Part shown: positions 12,598 through 25,508 of the stretch, piece after piece
Layout: each line of letters begins with the position of its first letter
Position numbering within the stretch: the first letter of the stretch is position 1
Made by a program: the position numbers and the translations under genes
Origin: Siphonodentalium dalli
Lineage: Eukaryota; Mollusca; Scaphopoda; Gadilida; Siphonodentaliidae
Reading direction: 5' to 3'
NCBI GenBank assembly: GCA_032622095.1
Contig: CP136066.1
Span: 91,223,319 to 91,287,318, forward strand
Length of the DNA stretch: 64,000 bases
Notes under the pieces: generated by a model
Databases searched by the model: none
What the model saw: the letters and a program-made list of their open reading frames with translations, nothing else
What the model was told of the DNA's origin: nothing

Positions 12598-13521
12598 TTA
12601 CATGTCAGCACCGTTAATGTTAAGTGGTGGATAAATTATTTCAGGCTGATTGGAGGTCTTTACTTGAAGGATGACTCTCTTTTTCTTTTGAAGTAGGTAG
12701 CCTTCCTTACGGCTATACTCGTAGCAGATGTCGACCAGATGTTGAAGTTTCAGTGGACAGTTACTGAGAAGAGTTACATCATCTGCACATGTTGGGGAGG
12801 TAACATTGGCTGGACCAATATATGTTGTGCAATCCGAAAGAGATAGACGGTACAGAAGGTCATTTATATATACTTTGTAGAGGTCAGCACTCAACACTTC
12901 ACCTTGACGTACCCCTTGGTGATTGATGAAGCGTTGTGAAAGTTGGTTCTGCCATTTAACAGCTGTAGTTGCATTATCATACAGTTTCTTAATCATCATC
13001 CATTCATGGTCTTCGACACCAATATAAAAGAGTTTCTTGAGAAGATTATCATGTACAACTACATCAAATGCAGATTTGGCATCCAGAAATGCTATATATG
13101 ATGGGCGATTGAGGTCTCTGTTATTGCGACACCATTCCTCCACAATCAGTGAACAGTTCATAGGCGATGAATGTTTTGTAAATCCGCGTTGGAGTGGATT
13201 CTGTGACTCTATAATCTTCTTGTTGATTCGAATTTTTAGTACAGCTTCGATGGTACGGCATAAGACAGGAGTTATTGTTATACCACGGTAGTTGCATGAG
13301 TGATGTTTATCTCCCTTGTTCTTGAAGATTGGATTTAGAGTACCTAGCGTTAGACATTCTGGCAGATCATCAGCTAGAACTAGGTGGTTGATGAGATTCC
13401 GTATAATGGTCAGCAGGTCACTGCCAGGAAAGTAAAGGTGTTCAGCTGAAATTCCATAGGGATCTAATGCTTTTCCCCTGTTTAGCATTTTTATTGCTTG
13501 GTGAACGTCATCGCATGTCAC
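12598..13521 (-). pseudogene. LINE reverse transcriptase domain
   Basis: This fragment carries the reverse transcriptase palm: NYRGITITPVLCR near its start, box A in AFLDAKSAFDVV, box B GVRQGEVLSADLYKVYIND, and the catalytic pair in CADDVTLLS. Both box A and box C aspartates are present. The same frame stays open upstream to the frameshift at about 13741. It ends at a TAA (12598-12600) directly before sequence that continues in the same frame, so one point change accounts for the break. Confidence 0.9.
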
Positions 13522-13634
13522 TGTATTGAAGAGTAATGTTGGAGCAATTTCGCAGAGCTGCTGAATACTGTATTTCTCTTTCTGTATGGATTTAATATAA
13601 TCAGCATCAATCTCGTTACTTGGTGATTCAGTTG

Positions 13635-15080
13635 CTAGTTTCTTAAAGTGGTTAAACCATCCCTCAAGTATGTTTTCACTGCCATAAATTTCTTCGCCAA
13701 CATGTAAATCTTCAATGAGGCAGTTTGATCGTTTTTTTTTTGCTTGCGGATCAATCTATGGAATAGCTGGTTGTCAGTTGATCGTGCATTGATAATTTCT
13801 TCTTTCACCAGTGCTTTTGTTGTAGCTTTTTGCACTCTTATCTCCCGACGTAGGGCTTGAGTGGTTAGCTGCTTTTCAATCAACATATGGTTAGTGGAGT
13901 CAATTGGACGTCCTTGAGTTTTCCATTTAAAAAACGCTTGCTTTTTCTTTTGCACAGCATCAGTTATAGCTGGAGATAAGATTTTGAAGGATTTCCGCCG
14001 AGCCGAAACTTTTCTTCTTGGAGTAAGTTGATCAGATGCAGTAGACAGAGCATGGTGGATAAGTTCTATATATGTACCAGGATCAGTAGATAAAGTATTG
14101 CGATTGAGTTTGGAGAGTTCATCACTGACGGCTTGTTGGTACTTATCCTTATCAATTTTTCTCCATGGAATTCTTCTGGTAATTATAGGAGGATTTTCTT
14201 TCTTCTCGGTAATAGCAAGATTAACCTTCACTAACATCAGCACAGGATGATGGTCAGATACATTACCATTAAGATCTTGTAGACTGTCCACAGATATTAT
14301 ATCGTCTTCTTTTGATTTGTGTATCAGTATAAAGTCAATTAAAGAGGATCCATAACCATTGACGTTATTGAAAGTTTTTTCAGTTTGTGGTGACGTCATT
14401 CCATATTTCTCTATAAGCGCTGCTATACCATTAGAGCGTAATGAGTTATCATTTACATGAATATTTTCGTTGAAGTCGCCTCCAAGCATAATCTGGTGTG
14501 TGTTTGCAAAATTTCCCAAAATCACATCTAGCTGGGTGATGCATTCTAGATATTCAGTCACTGATTCCTTGTTGCCTTTGCATGGTAGGAAAACTGCTAT
14601 AATTAGAAGAGGGTCCATCGTTGAGAGCTCGATACATAATATCCTATTATTTCCTTCAGGCATTTCCTTTACTAGGGGATCAAGTTTCTCTTTCCACATG
14701 ATGGCTACACCACCCCGTCCTCTGGGCATTTGGATAGGTGGAATGGGATCACCTGTGTCAACAGCTTTACCAGTTGCATTAAATACATCAGAGATAGTTT
14801 GAAGTTCATGTAGTTGACAGTCATATAACCAGTGTTCTTGAATGAGAAGAATATCGGCCATACTTGCAAGATCAGGTAAAATAACGTCGCATGTATGAAT
14901 ATTCTTACAATTATACGTAATAACGGACAGTACTTCTTTATTTTCTTCTACCTTCTTGTTGCTATCAAAATTAATCAAATCCATTAGTTCCGCCCCTTCC
15001 AAATCCTCCCGGGTCATTCCCAAATCTCCAATAAATAAAATAAAAATCTGACATAAAAACCACAAAGATGTTACGAACAT
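13635..15080 (-). pseudogene. LINE endonuclease domain (N-terminal part of ORF2)
   Basis: The open frame holds the exonuclease-endonuclease-phosphatase fold: VITYNCKN with the first catalytic Asn, ADILLIQEHWL with the metal-binding Glu, GRGGVAIMWK, GGDFNENI with the Asp/Asn pair, LIDFILIH, and SDHHPV with the terminal Asp-His. All key residues are present, so this domain may be intact. This enzyme nicks target DNA to prime reverse transcription. The frame then reads into a basic linker and goes wrong in the A10/T10 run (13732-13741). After that the neighbouring frame (EEIYGSENILEGWFNHFKKL) carries the conserved continuation. The first ~21 codons probably come from flanking repeat. Confidence 0.88.
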
Positions 15081-15590
15081 GACTTTTGGAACTTATTCCC
15101 TATTCCTTATTCCTTATTTTTTTAAATATCGCTTTCGACCGATTTGACGGCATGGTAGGTGCATGGGTGGCCGGCCCCAAATACCACCTAGAAACACCCC
15201 ACCATCACCCCGGGGGTGCCACACCGAGGGGGTGAAAATGGGGTATGGACCATTTTCGAGAACGGTAAGAATTTCGGCCGATTTGACGGCATGGGTGGGT
15301 GGCCGGCCCCAAATACCCCCTAGAAACACCCCGACCCCCCACCCATCACCCCGGGTGGTACCACCCCGAGGGGGTGAAAATGGGTAGGCCTATGGAGCAA
15401 TTTCGAGAACGGTAAGGATTTCGGCCGATTTGACGGCATGGGTGGGTGGCCGGCCCCAAATACCCCCTAGAAACACCTCGACCCCCACCCATCACCCGAG
15501 GGGGTGAAATGGGATATGGAGCAATTTCGAGAACGGTAAGGATTTCGGCCAATTTGACGGCATGGGTGGGTCAAATACCAAAAAAATGAG
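15078..15590 (-). repeat. ~130-bp tandem units with ACTTATTCCCTATTCC end
   Basis: The outer end (ACGAACATGACTTTTGG, then TATTCCCTATTCCTTATTCC) is the inverted copy of the end at about 26950-26991. About four units follow, with CGATTTGACGGCATG, GGCCGGCCCCAAATACC, ACACCCCGACC and GGGGGTGAAAATGGG. The LINE abuts this end. Reading frames in the array are artefacts of the repeat. Confidence 0.8.
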
Positions 15591-15599
15591 ACGAAAATA

Positions 15600-16830
15600 A
15601 GTATACCCACCAGCGCCCCTTAATTAATGTCCACACCGCGACGCTGTCAAAGGAAATAGAACATATGTCGGGAGAGTACCAAAGTGGCTCAAATAGTACA
15701 CATGTGGTGAAGAATCGTGCATAAAAACGAATGGACGCCTGACATAAACAGAAACTGAAAAAAATTGAAGAAAACATAAAAAAAATTCCACACCGAGACA
15801 TGTCCACATGCACCGCGACGCAGAATAACGTTAATTACACCCAGTCACAGACAAATTTCACGCTTAGAATATTTGGGTGGTTCTGCTGTAAAAGGGTCAA
15901 CACAATGTGCATACACATATAGTTCCTATTGGATCTGGGGTGAGTGAGGGGGTGAGTGGAGTGAGTGGGGGGGGGGGTGATCAACGGAACCTAACCAATG
16001 TTCTAACTGCGGGGCGATTTCCGGTTCGTGTGGTATAGCAACGGCGCCATTGACACAGTTTGGGCCATCGGAATATCTCAGTGACAATTCTATCTGATTG
16101 AGCGCACCGAGAAACCCCTAAATACCAAATTTCAGTTCGATATCTTGACACATGTGAGAGAAATCCATCGACAATGTTTCTACTGTAAATTCTCATTGCA
16201 ATTTGGCGAACCCCTTGAGGAACAGAGTTTGATTGACGTATGTTCACGTTGTCTACATCAGAGTTCCCCGGTCGTTTGGCGTCAAACCAAGTGTACGATG
16301 GACCAGGGCATGTCCGACTTGATAGGAATCGCTCTTTATGTGATCAAAATCTGTTTCCAATTATCATATCTGATTCGTTGACCTCTTAGAGAGTTTGAAC
16401 TCTAAGTCACGCCCACAAAGACATATCAATTTCCACCACGTATATTCAAATGGCTGTATCTCATAGACGTGTCAACGTGCGGAGCTGCGCGATACGTCGT
16501 TTGGACGGATACATCATCGGCTACTCCATGATGTACAAGCTGAATATATACTCATAACGATAATTCAACTATTAAAGGGCACATGTCAACAAAATGGCTC
16601 AATTTTGTTTGGTTTCCATTAATCCTGATATTCGAATTAAACACAAGTTTTGGAGAAAGAGCGAATTTGACAATGACGTCGTCCTGATTCAACCCAAAAA
16701 ACGTCATTGGCACATGCTGTAATGAACGACCTTGATTGACCTTGACCTTGCCCTATAGTTTTGCCAAATGCCATTTTCGTCGTGGTCACCATTATGTGTG
16801 CTACATACTGATACTAACATAAAATTCATC
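15600..16830. other. No gene or repeat family identified
   Basis: It has GAGTG-rich simple sequence at 15940-15980 with a G run at 15969-15978. Short open frames have no recognisable motif. Confidence 0.5.
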
Positions 16831-16984
16831 GGCATGTGACATATTTAATTTTTTCAGAATTTTCTGGACGAATTTGTTCATTTAAGGGAGAATCATCCAT
16901 TTACGCCCAATTTGCATGTGGCCGCTATAATGGGCTATATAACCAGGGGGGGCAGGAAAAAATTTGCATACACAACGCTGAATT

Positions 16985-17090
16985 TTTTTTTTTGCAGCAC
17001 TTTGGACCCCCACCCCCCCCCCCCCCCCCCTCTTTGTGCAAAAAAAATATTTTTTTCCACTCATGGTTTTGGGACCCCCCCCCCCCCTTT
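16985..17090 (+). repeat. Two poly(C) tracts in a low-complexity repeat
   Basis: C runs of about 18 at 17013-17033 and 14 at 17076-17090 are separated by T- and A-rich runs. Similar C runs occur at 18818-18842, 18877 and 19119. They could form i-motif or G-quadruplex structure; this is inference. Confidence 0.7.
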
Positions 17091-17330
17091 CCAGTCACAT
17101 TTGAATGAAATTTATCAAGCTGGAGAGCCATTATAGGCAAAAACATCAGGGTGTAGAATGTCCAGTGAAGGTGGCTATTGTTGAGAAACAGAGAATTGTT
17201 AAATTAGAATGAACATATATAATAATTATCAGTCATTCGTAATTTGACCATTCTGTTTTTTCAAGCATCATCCAACTTTGGTGTACTTTCGCCACCAGTT
17301 AAACTCAAATACTAATAATCTATAACTATG

Positions 17331-17641
17331 AGCACAAGCAATACACTCATGAGATTAAAAACATTTATCATGAAAAACTCAACACAAACAGCTGACACAA
17401 CCAGTGAAACAACTTTAAAAAAATATTTTATCTAATTATTTATTCCAGATTTTGCACTGGACTTTGTGTAATGTGCATTTATCCATGAAATGCACTCGTG
17501 TTTACTTTATATATTTTTTAAAGTTGCTAGTTAAATTGAAGTTGTAAATACACAACACACCGGAAAATTATATGCTGCCCAGGTTGAGATGGGGTTTTCT
17601 AGATAAATGTTTTAAATCTCATATGAGTGTATTGCTTGTGC
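17331..17641. repeat. Inverted repeat, about 37-bp arms
   Basis: AGCACAAGCAATACACTCAT with the following AGATT.AAAACATTTATC at 17331-17368 is repeated inverted at 17602-17641. The loop is ~235 bp. No target duplication was found. Probably a worn MITE. Confidence 0.6.
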
Positions 17642-17649
17642 TGAGACAG

Positions 17650-18650
17650 TTCAGCTCTTTTTGTTATGCAGTATTTCATAAAGTGTATGTCCTATATATT
17701 TCCATTGGAAGTGTGTCCTTATAAGTGTTTTGACTGGTGGTATTAATATAGTTTCCTATGAACGATCCACTCAGATCTTATTGGATTTAATGGAGGCAGA
17801 TGTAGCAGTGACTTTCTATGCAAAATGTATCAGATATATTCATTTTCATTTTATCATCGATGTCGTTCAACTAACATTTCTAAATTGAATTTTGAAAAAC
17901 GCTGAAGCTGATTGAAGAATTATTTAAGTTACTTTAAACTCAGGTGAGTTTCAATTATCGTTTTTCAAAGTGACTTACAAAATCTTTATCTAATCTGGAT
18001 TAAGAAATGAATGAGTTTAACAAGAAACTTTGGTTACATTTTCTGGTACAAAATTACCCAAGTATTTCAGACTAGACACTTATCAAACTGTTTCTTGCCT
18101 GTTTTACAATATGCAGTGTACGTGGTTAGATGGATCATTTTAATATTAACAATAGCTAAATGGTTGTAGAATAGCGCATATAAATAAATAATATCTCATT
18201 ATTTCACAAGTGAAAGACAGTCATGTTTTACTAAGAAAATGCTATTGAGACTGATAGAGATCCATGTGAATGTCTGTTCATTACTAATTGGGTATGTAAC
18301 ACTGTAGCACTTTTGTCTTTTATAGTATTAGTAACTTTGTGCCAGAAACATGCTTATAGATTAGAGAACAGGCATGTTCTACATTTATTTTACACATTAT
18401 TTCAGTTTCATATCAGACTTAATTGGAGAGTTGAATTTCAGTTTGATACCACAGATAGTGGTAATGTGATATTTTATTTTACTTACTGAAGTATATGTGG
18501 TTTATTTGTCTTTAGAGTTCATTATAATATATTTACATACCAAGTGGTTATCCAACCCAGGTGGGCCAGCGCAGTTAAAAATTTCACGAAGGTTTACTTA
18601 GTATTAGAAGGGACCAAATAATCAAAACATTCTGAGGCCAACCTGACCAC
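17650..18650. other. AT-rich stretch with no recognised feature
   Basis: No long open frame, no tandem repeat and no clear inverted repeat were noticed on either strand. Confidence 0.5.
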
Positions 18651-19086
18651 AGATAACTGTACCTAGTATCTTGTGTGTACACTACAGGTGTTATTTAGAT
18701 CATAAACAATCATTATATAGTCTAAACAGCTTGTAATTAGGTCAAAAAATGGCAAAAGGAAAAAAATTGCAAGCACCAGAAAACACCGGAAAAAACGTGT
18801 TTTCAGGAGCTGCGACCCCCCCCCCCCCCACCCCCCCCCCCCTCCGACCTTGTGTCGGAATTTTTTTGCACGACCCCCCCCCCCTGATATAACCGAGTAT
18901 TTTTGACAATAATTTGCCCATAGGTTCGCAATAGGCGGAGTCACCCCCAAAACTGGCCACAAATAAGATAAATCTCCCAGAATCGGAAATTGTTTGACAG
19001 TAATTTGCCCATAAGGCGGCTATGGACGAATTCACATCAAGAGGGGCCATGACGCAATAACATAGGTATCTTACAATCGGGAGTTT

Positions 19087-22000
19087 TAGTCCAGGAGATA
19101 TTGGTCGACCTCTGCACCCCCCCCCCCCCAGGACTCAACTTCACCCCACTAATTTTCTTTCTTAAGGTCTCCTCTAATTTTTTTCACTTGTTAACAAGAA
19201 AAAAAAGTGGCCGCAGAGACTCCAGACAAGATGGCGTCCATCATGGCGGCCATTTTTTTTAAATGCACCAGGTCTCTTTGATCGCCGTTATAGTAAAGAT
19301 GATATCACATGCGGTCTTGTTTTCCGCTCGATTCGTTATGCTAATATACAACCCTTACAAGTTAGCCAAAAATCCGACACCAGAATCCAATATGGCGGCC
19401 AAGATGGCCGCCGAAATGTGAAAATATGCTATTTTTCTTACATGTTACCACCTTTCGTTTGTCTCTGTGGGAAAATGTTGGAATCTTTGCGTCATGTTAT
19501 ACATGTATCACATAGAGTAGTCATTGGCGACCACATGGGGACCATAATATATATTCATTGTGGGATATTTTTGTCCGATATCACGTTTTCCCAAATTCCG
19601 GTATAATAGGTCAAAGCCGAATCTACGTTAATAACGCGATGTAATGTTTCGAATCAATGAATGTTATTGCTATTATAACAACACCCATGCATATATATGT
19701 GCAGGAGATACTCAAGCTAGGATTCCTCTTATACCTGAATTGAGGAATATTTACCCAAATCAAAGATGGCGGCAAAAATGGCCACCAAAAATAAAAAATC
19801 GCCGAAAATCGCCGATTTTAACATAAGTGAGCATTATTGTCATGAAAACTCCACACCTGCTTACTATTGTGAGTTGGGAACATTTAGGCGTAGAACTTTC
19901 CTTGTACCATATCCAAATAAAAGTCCGCCAAATCCAAAATGGCGCCCACAATGGCGGACAGATTTTGAAAAATCACCGAAATTCCCTCATATTCACATCA
20001 TTGGGCATTATTGTCGAGACAACTCCATCCATGCGTATAGTTGAGTTGGAAATACTGAGGTGAAGTAATTACCTTACATCTCATGTAAGAAATGGTTTTC
20101 CAAATCGAAGATGGCGGCCAAAATGGCGACCGAAATTTGAAAACACGGCTACATTCCTTTACTTTCTTAGGATGGGCGCTATTGTTTCGCGATTTCTACC
20201 CACCATTACATGTTTATATGTATGAATTATTCATTAGGGTTTGGCAAGTGATACTCACAGTCAATATGGCGGCCAAACTGGCGGCCAGAAATTGAAAAGA
20301 AGCCGATATTATCACTTACTAATTTCAACTTTTTGTCATAATATCGATTTGTATAGACGAAACGGTACATAATATAAGCCATCTATTAGTTCCAATGTAA
20401 GTCGTAGCCTTTTGGAAGGATGAAAACCCACAATCGCGATGTGGCATTTCAAAATCCATTCTCCACTAAGGGCTCATACTGGCCGTAACCGTATATAGGT
20501 GCGCCGAATAGTTATATTATGACTTCCAAGAATCAAAACAACAGTACCTGAGCTTATTCTGAATTGCCACATTCAGCATTATCTAGACCCGTTTCCGTCT
20601 CTTCGTCAGATTAATCTATCTCACTCACAACAACAGTTTACTACACTTCTTTGTAGAAGGGTGCCACTAATCGAAATGTTTCAAACAATACATATGCCGG
20701 TGTGCAGCTCACGTGTTTTTATCGAAAGCTTGGAATTTTTAGCGAGCTTCATTCGTGGTATAGCTTATGGTATAATTGAGATGCTACATATGTGGTATAG
20801 GCGTCATCTTGTGTAATACACTAGAAAGGTATTCGTCGATGCGTATACTAGCTTTCAGAAGGACCTATCTATCTGCGTATTGTCAGCTTTGGTGACCTAA
20901 TGGGGATAACAACGTGTACACCTGGTGATCTTCCCAAACAGCCACTTCTCAATATATGGTTAATCAATTCACATACTCATCTAATGCACTGACGTACCCG
21001 GACAACTTCTGTATATGGCTTCGAATGTTGAAAGCCCGACATTTGACGGATGTATTTCTGCTAAGGCGTAAAAGACAATAATGCATAATATACCCAAACT
21101 CCTTGAACATGATCATAAGAATAAGCTTGTTGGCGTCAAGCAATCGTCTCACCGAACAGATCCATGCAGATGATAACAATACACACGGTGCTAGTTTGTG
21201 GGTATGTGTCATGATAGTCGAAATGAAATTGGACCATGACTGCACCGCCCCTTATTTTGTTATGTTTTAGATTCAGACAGGATCTCATGTGTGGCTTTGC
21301 TTTCCTTGTATGCTAAGATTGTATGTTCCCATCCGTTTGGAAGCCGTTCTTAAACAACTGGACCAGGCGTGTGCCATTGGCTACTGCTGTATAAGCCCCA
21401 CCAAGACTGCGGTGTAGTCTTAAAGACGATACCTTTGATAGTTGGATGATATGTCATACTCACGCTGGGTGGTATGGTTCAAGAAAGTACAAATGCCATC
21501 AACAAAAGGGTGAAATGTTCAACGCGAAGAACATCCAAAGGAATGTTACGTTGATGAGCTCTTGCATTCAGTTCAACAAACGTTGGTACACCAAGTGATT
21601 TCACCATTGCGACCATTTTCCTGCATGAGACATTAACTACTATATTCTAAAGTTATATATATAAAGCTATATGATCATAAAGGTCGCGTTCCCCAACGTC
21701 CACAGCCATTGCCATCGAGACTATAAATTGTTCTTTAAATACATAGTGAAATAAATGCACTACAGTTCCTGGCATTTTCTTGAATAATACCACCCACATA
21801 CTGTCACTAACCCTGAGATAGGATAACAAAACACGCATACATTCATGCTATAAAGACATTATCCTTTAGTCCATCGGATTGTTTTGAGGGAGGCTAGCAT
21901 AGTATTACCCAGACAAAAATGTACGTAGTTGAATCAGAAAGGCTTCGAAACGGATGTGGAAATACAATCTTACCACACCAATTAAAACCGACACGCATGA

Positions 22001-24153
22001 CATTCTATATCTTAAACATGCACCAGGTGTAGGGGTGGTGTATACCGTGGACCATTTCATTCCCACTATCATGGCGCATGTCCACAAACTAGCACCACGA
22101 GCATTGTTCTTCTCTGCTGGGAGATATTCGACGAGACAACTGCGGGGCGTCACACAGTTTGCTTCGGATCATGGTCAAGAAGTGTGGGTAGTCTGTACAT
22201 TATGGTCTTCTCCTTAGCAGATATACATATGTCCAAGGGAATGAGACAGCTAACAACCTTCGAAACACTGTCGAAGTTGTCCACATATGCCAATTCGTTC
22301 GCTGAATTTGTGAGTTGACGAACCATCTATTGAGAAGTGACTAGCTAACTGGTTCGCCAGGTGTACATGTCGTTATCCCCATGGGGTCCCGGGTATGAGA
22401 AACATACATAGAGATTACCTTCTGTAAGCTTGTATACTCATCGGTCATATGCCTTCCTAGTTCAAGATGACGCACAAATATCATATTTAGCAAATATTTA
22501 AAATCGTAAGCTAGACACCGGAAAATGAATTGTTTGAAACGTTATGATTAGAGGGACCCTACTCCCAGGAAGTGGTGAATACTTTGTCGGTGTGAGCGAC
22601 CTAGATTTATCAGACAAAGACTTGGAAGCTGGTCCAGATAATTATGGACGGGACGTGGCAAATCAGAATTTGTTATCAGGTAATTGTTCTGATATAACTA
22701 TTCGGAACACCTACATGTACACTTACGGCCATTATCGGCGCTAAGTGGAGAATGGATTTCGAAATGCCACATCGCGATATTAATTGTGGTTTTTCATCTT
22801 TCCAGAAGGATACGAGATATGTTATGCGTTTTGATACATTTAAGTTGAACTAGTAGATGGTGTATGTACAGTTTCGTCCATACATACCGATATTATGACA
22901 AAAAGTTGAAATTAATATGTGAAAATATCGATTTCTTTTCAATTTCTAGCCGCCAATTTAGCAGCGATCTTGGCTGTGAGTATCAATTGTCAAACCCTAA
23001 TGAATACTTCATGTCAATATTCCATATCAACATGTAATGGTCGATAGAAATCGCGAAACAATAACGCCCATCGTAAGAAAGTAAAGGAATGTAGACTTGT
23101 TTTCAAATTTTGGTCGCCATTTTGGCCGCCATCTTCGATTTGGAAAACAATTTCTTGCATGAGATGTAAGGTAATTACTTCACCTCAGTATTTCCAACTC
23201 AACTGTAAGCATGGGTGGAGTTGTCTCGACAATAATGCCCAATGATGTGAATATGAGGGAATTTCGGTGATTTTTCAAAATATGTCCGCCATTGTGGGCG
23301 CCATTTTGGATTTGGCGGACTTTTATTTGGATATGGTACAAGGAAAGTTCTTAGCCTAAATGTTTCCAACTCACAATAGTAAGCAGGTGTGGAGTTTTCA
23401 TGACAATAATGCTCACTTATGTTAAAACCGGCGATTTTCGGCGATTTTTTATTTCTGGTGGCCATTTTGGCCGCCATCTTGGATTTGGGTAAATATTCCT
23501 CAACTCAGGTACAAGAGGAATCCTAGCTTGAGTATCTCCTGCACATATATATGCATGGGTGTTGTTATAATAGCAATAACATTCATTGATTCGAAACATT
23601 ACATCGCGTTATTAACGTAGATTCGGCTGTGACCTATTATACCGGAATTTGGAAAAACGTGATATCGGACAAAACTATCCCGCAATGAATGTATATTATG
23701 GTCCCCATGTGTTCGCCAATGACTCCTCTATACGATAAATGTATAACATGACGCAAAGATGCCAACATTTTCCCACAGAGACAAACGAAAGGTGGTAACA
23801 TGTAAGAAAAATAGCATATTTTCACATTTCGGCGGCCATCTTGGCCGCCATATTGGATTCTGGTGTCGGATTTTTGGCTAACTTGTAAGGGTTGTATATT
23901 GGCATAACTAATCGAGCGGAAAAAAAGACCTCATGTGCTATCATCTTTACTATAATGGCGATCAAAGACACCTGGTGCATATAACAAAAATGGCCGCCAT
24001 GATGGACGCCATCTTGTCTGGAGTCTCTGCGGCCACTTTTTTTTCTTGTTAACAAGTGAAAAAAATTAGAGGAGACATTAAGAAAGAAAATTAGTGGGGT
24101 GAAGTTGAGTCCTGGGGGGGGGGTGCAGAGGTCGACCAATATCTCCTGGACTA
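19087..24153. mobile_element. Foldback element 2 (5.07 kb, 2.1-kb inverted arms)
   Basis: Ends are TAGTCCAGGAGATATTGG and its reverse complement. Flanking TTT triplets (19084-19086, 24154-24156) suggest a 3-bp duplication. The left arm 19087 to ~21250 pairs with ~22030-24153 throughout, although diverged. The loop is about 780 bp and has no recognised gene. Each arm contains six or so modules of ~165 bp with paired ATGGCGGCC words. No transposase was found, so movement would depend on another element. A third copy of one arm starts at 63501. Confidence 0.85.
19220..20310 (+). repeat. Modules with paired ATGGCGGCC words, left arm
   Basis: Modules at about 19229, 19391, 19761, 19937, 20104 and 20260 each hold two ATGGCNNCC words 8-14 bp apart, followed by GAAATTTGAAAA or similar. 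Spacing is ~160-175 bp (one double gap). The mirror-image series lies at 22955-24015. Confidence 0.8.
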
Positions 24154-24154
24154 T

Positions 24155-24980
24155 TTGGCTTCATATTATGGCCCGTTTGCATATTTACAGACTCTACTTA
24201 CGCCCAATTTGCGGCCGGAAATAATGGGCTACCCGGGTACTCTTATTGCGGTGATTTGTAACAAAATGGGCCATAATTTAAATAGAATTGAACCGCACCT
24301 AGTGTGGCTATGACGAATTCATCACAAGAGTGGCCACCAATGGAATATATCTCCCACGATAGGCAATTTAACAATTTCGGGGTTAGTTTTGACTCTACTT
24401 CCGCCCAATTTGTGGCCTGGCATAATGAGCTACTTGCTGCCGATCCTGGCCAATCCGGCAAATATTTCGAATCGGTGGCTGAAGAAAAACTAGCTACCAA
24501 AAAAAATATATTGAAATAGAAACAGGGAACAGGGAACTAAAATATTTTAATCGGAGGCTGAATAAGGAACATGCATGGAGCAAGGAACTGAATGCATGGA
24601 CTTCCCACACACGAGAACGAAGCCACGTCCCTGGTCAAGACAAAAATATTCCCCAATCTCAGTCAGACACGGAGTCATCAAGTACAATTCTATTCACAAG
24701 AATAACGTCGGTCGTCGAAATTGATACATTGTCTGTGAACGTTGCAATGACGTCAAATACAGGAATCTATTTTTGCTACATCAAAGGACACCGGCCGCCC
24801 TTTGATCAGAACTTGATACAGGCTGCATCAGAATGCACGACTCTTAACGCCGCCACCCCCCCCCCCCCCGGTGTGTGAGGATGTGGTGTTTCTATGGGGT
24901 ATTTGGTGTGAGGGTTGGCGGGCGTTCTATAGGTGGTATTTGTGGCGGGCCGGAAGAGACATTTTTGCGGACAAGGAATC
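24155..24980. other. No gene seen; diverged repeat between foldback 2 and the 130-bp array
   Basis: TGGCTATGACGAATTCATCAC and TACGCCCAATTTG recur from 16895 and 19017, so this is dispersed repeat. Short runs GGAACAGGGAACT resemble the neighbouring end sequence. Confidence 0.5.
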
Positions 24981-24984
24981 AGGA

Positions 24985-25505
24985 ATAAAATAAATGGCTC
25001 AAACCCGATGTATCCCCCGGGGTGAGGGGTGATGTGCTTCTAGTTGGTATTTGGGGCGAGCCATCCACACATGCCGTCAAATTGGCCCAAATCCTTACCG
25101 TTCTCGAAAATGCTCCATACCTCATTTTTACCCCCTCGGGTGACATCCCCCCCGGGGTGATGGGTGGGGGTCGGGGTGTTTCTATGTGGTATTTGGGGCG
25201 GGCCACCACCAATGCCGTCAAATCGGTCGAAATCCTTAACGTTCTCGAAAATATATGGTCCATACCCCATTTTCACTCCTTCGGGGTGGCACCCCCGGGG
25301 GTGATGGTGGGGTCGGGGTATTTCTAGATGGTATTTTGGGCAGGCTACCCACACATGCCGTCAAATCTGTCGAAATCCTTACCGTTCTCGAAATGGTCCA
25401 TACCCCATTTTCACCCCCTCGGGTTGGCACCCCCCGGGGTGATGGGTGGGCGTCGGGTGTTTCTAGATGGTATTTGGGACCGGCCACCCACCCGGTGTCA
25501 GACCG
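24985..25505 (+). repeat. ~130-bp tandem units, plus orientation
   Basis: Four units of the family at 15078-15590 in the opposite sense: GGTATTTGGGGCGGGCC, ATGCCGTCAAATCGGTCG, AAATCCTTACCGTTCTCG, CATTTTCACCCCCTCGG. The expected outer end with TATTCC repeats is missing here; a diverged AGGAATCAGGAATAAAATAAA stands at 24976. Confidence 0.8.
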
Positions 25506-25508
25506 GTT

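Larger units (their letters stand above)
11495..15017 (-). mobile_element. Degenerate non-LTR retrotransposon (LINE), EN-RT-CCHC
   Basis: The minus-strand element encodes, in order, an apurinic-type endonuclease, a reverse transcriptase and a C-terminal CCHC knuckle, the usual layout of LINE ORF2 proteins. The frame is broken at three places: a frameshift in a run of ten T at 13732-13741, an in-frame TAA at 12598-12600, and a frameshift near 12030-12060. No first ORF, poly(A) tail or target duplication was identified. The coding start is probably the ATG at 15015-15017, because bases above about 15078 belong to an inverted repeat that recurs at 26991. The clade is uncertain; the endonuclease 'QEHWL' and the CCHC tail suggest an I/Ingi/Jockey-type relative. 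It copied itself by target-primed reverse transcription when active. Confidence 0.9.

Noticed and set aside
16836-17146. Proline- or glycine-run frames
   Set aside because: Caused by poly(C) tracts.
19644-20295. Open frames beginning MAAKMA and the mirror ones at 23199-24139
   Set aside because: They are translations of ATGGCGGCCAAGATGG modules and occur in both foldback arms.
21653-22217. Transposase in the loop of foldback 2
   Set aside because: Only short frames of fewer than 90 codons with no catalytic motif.
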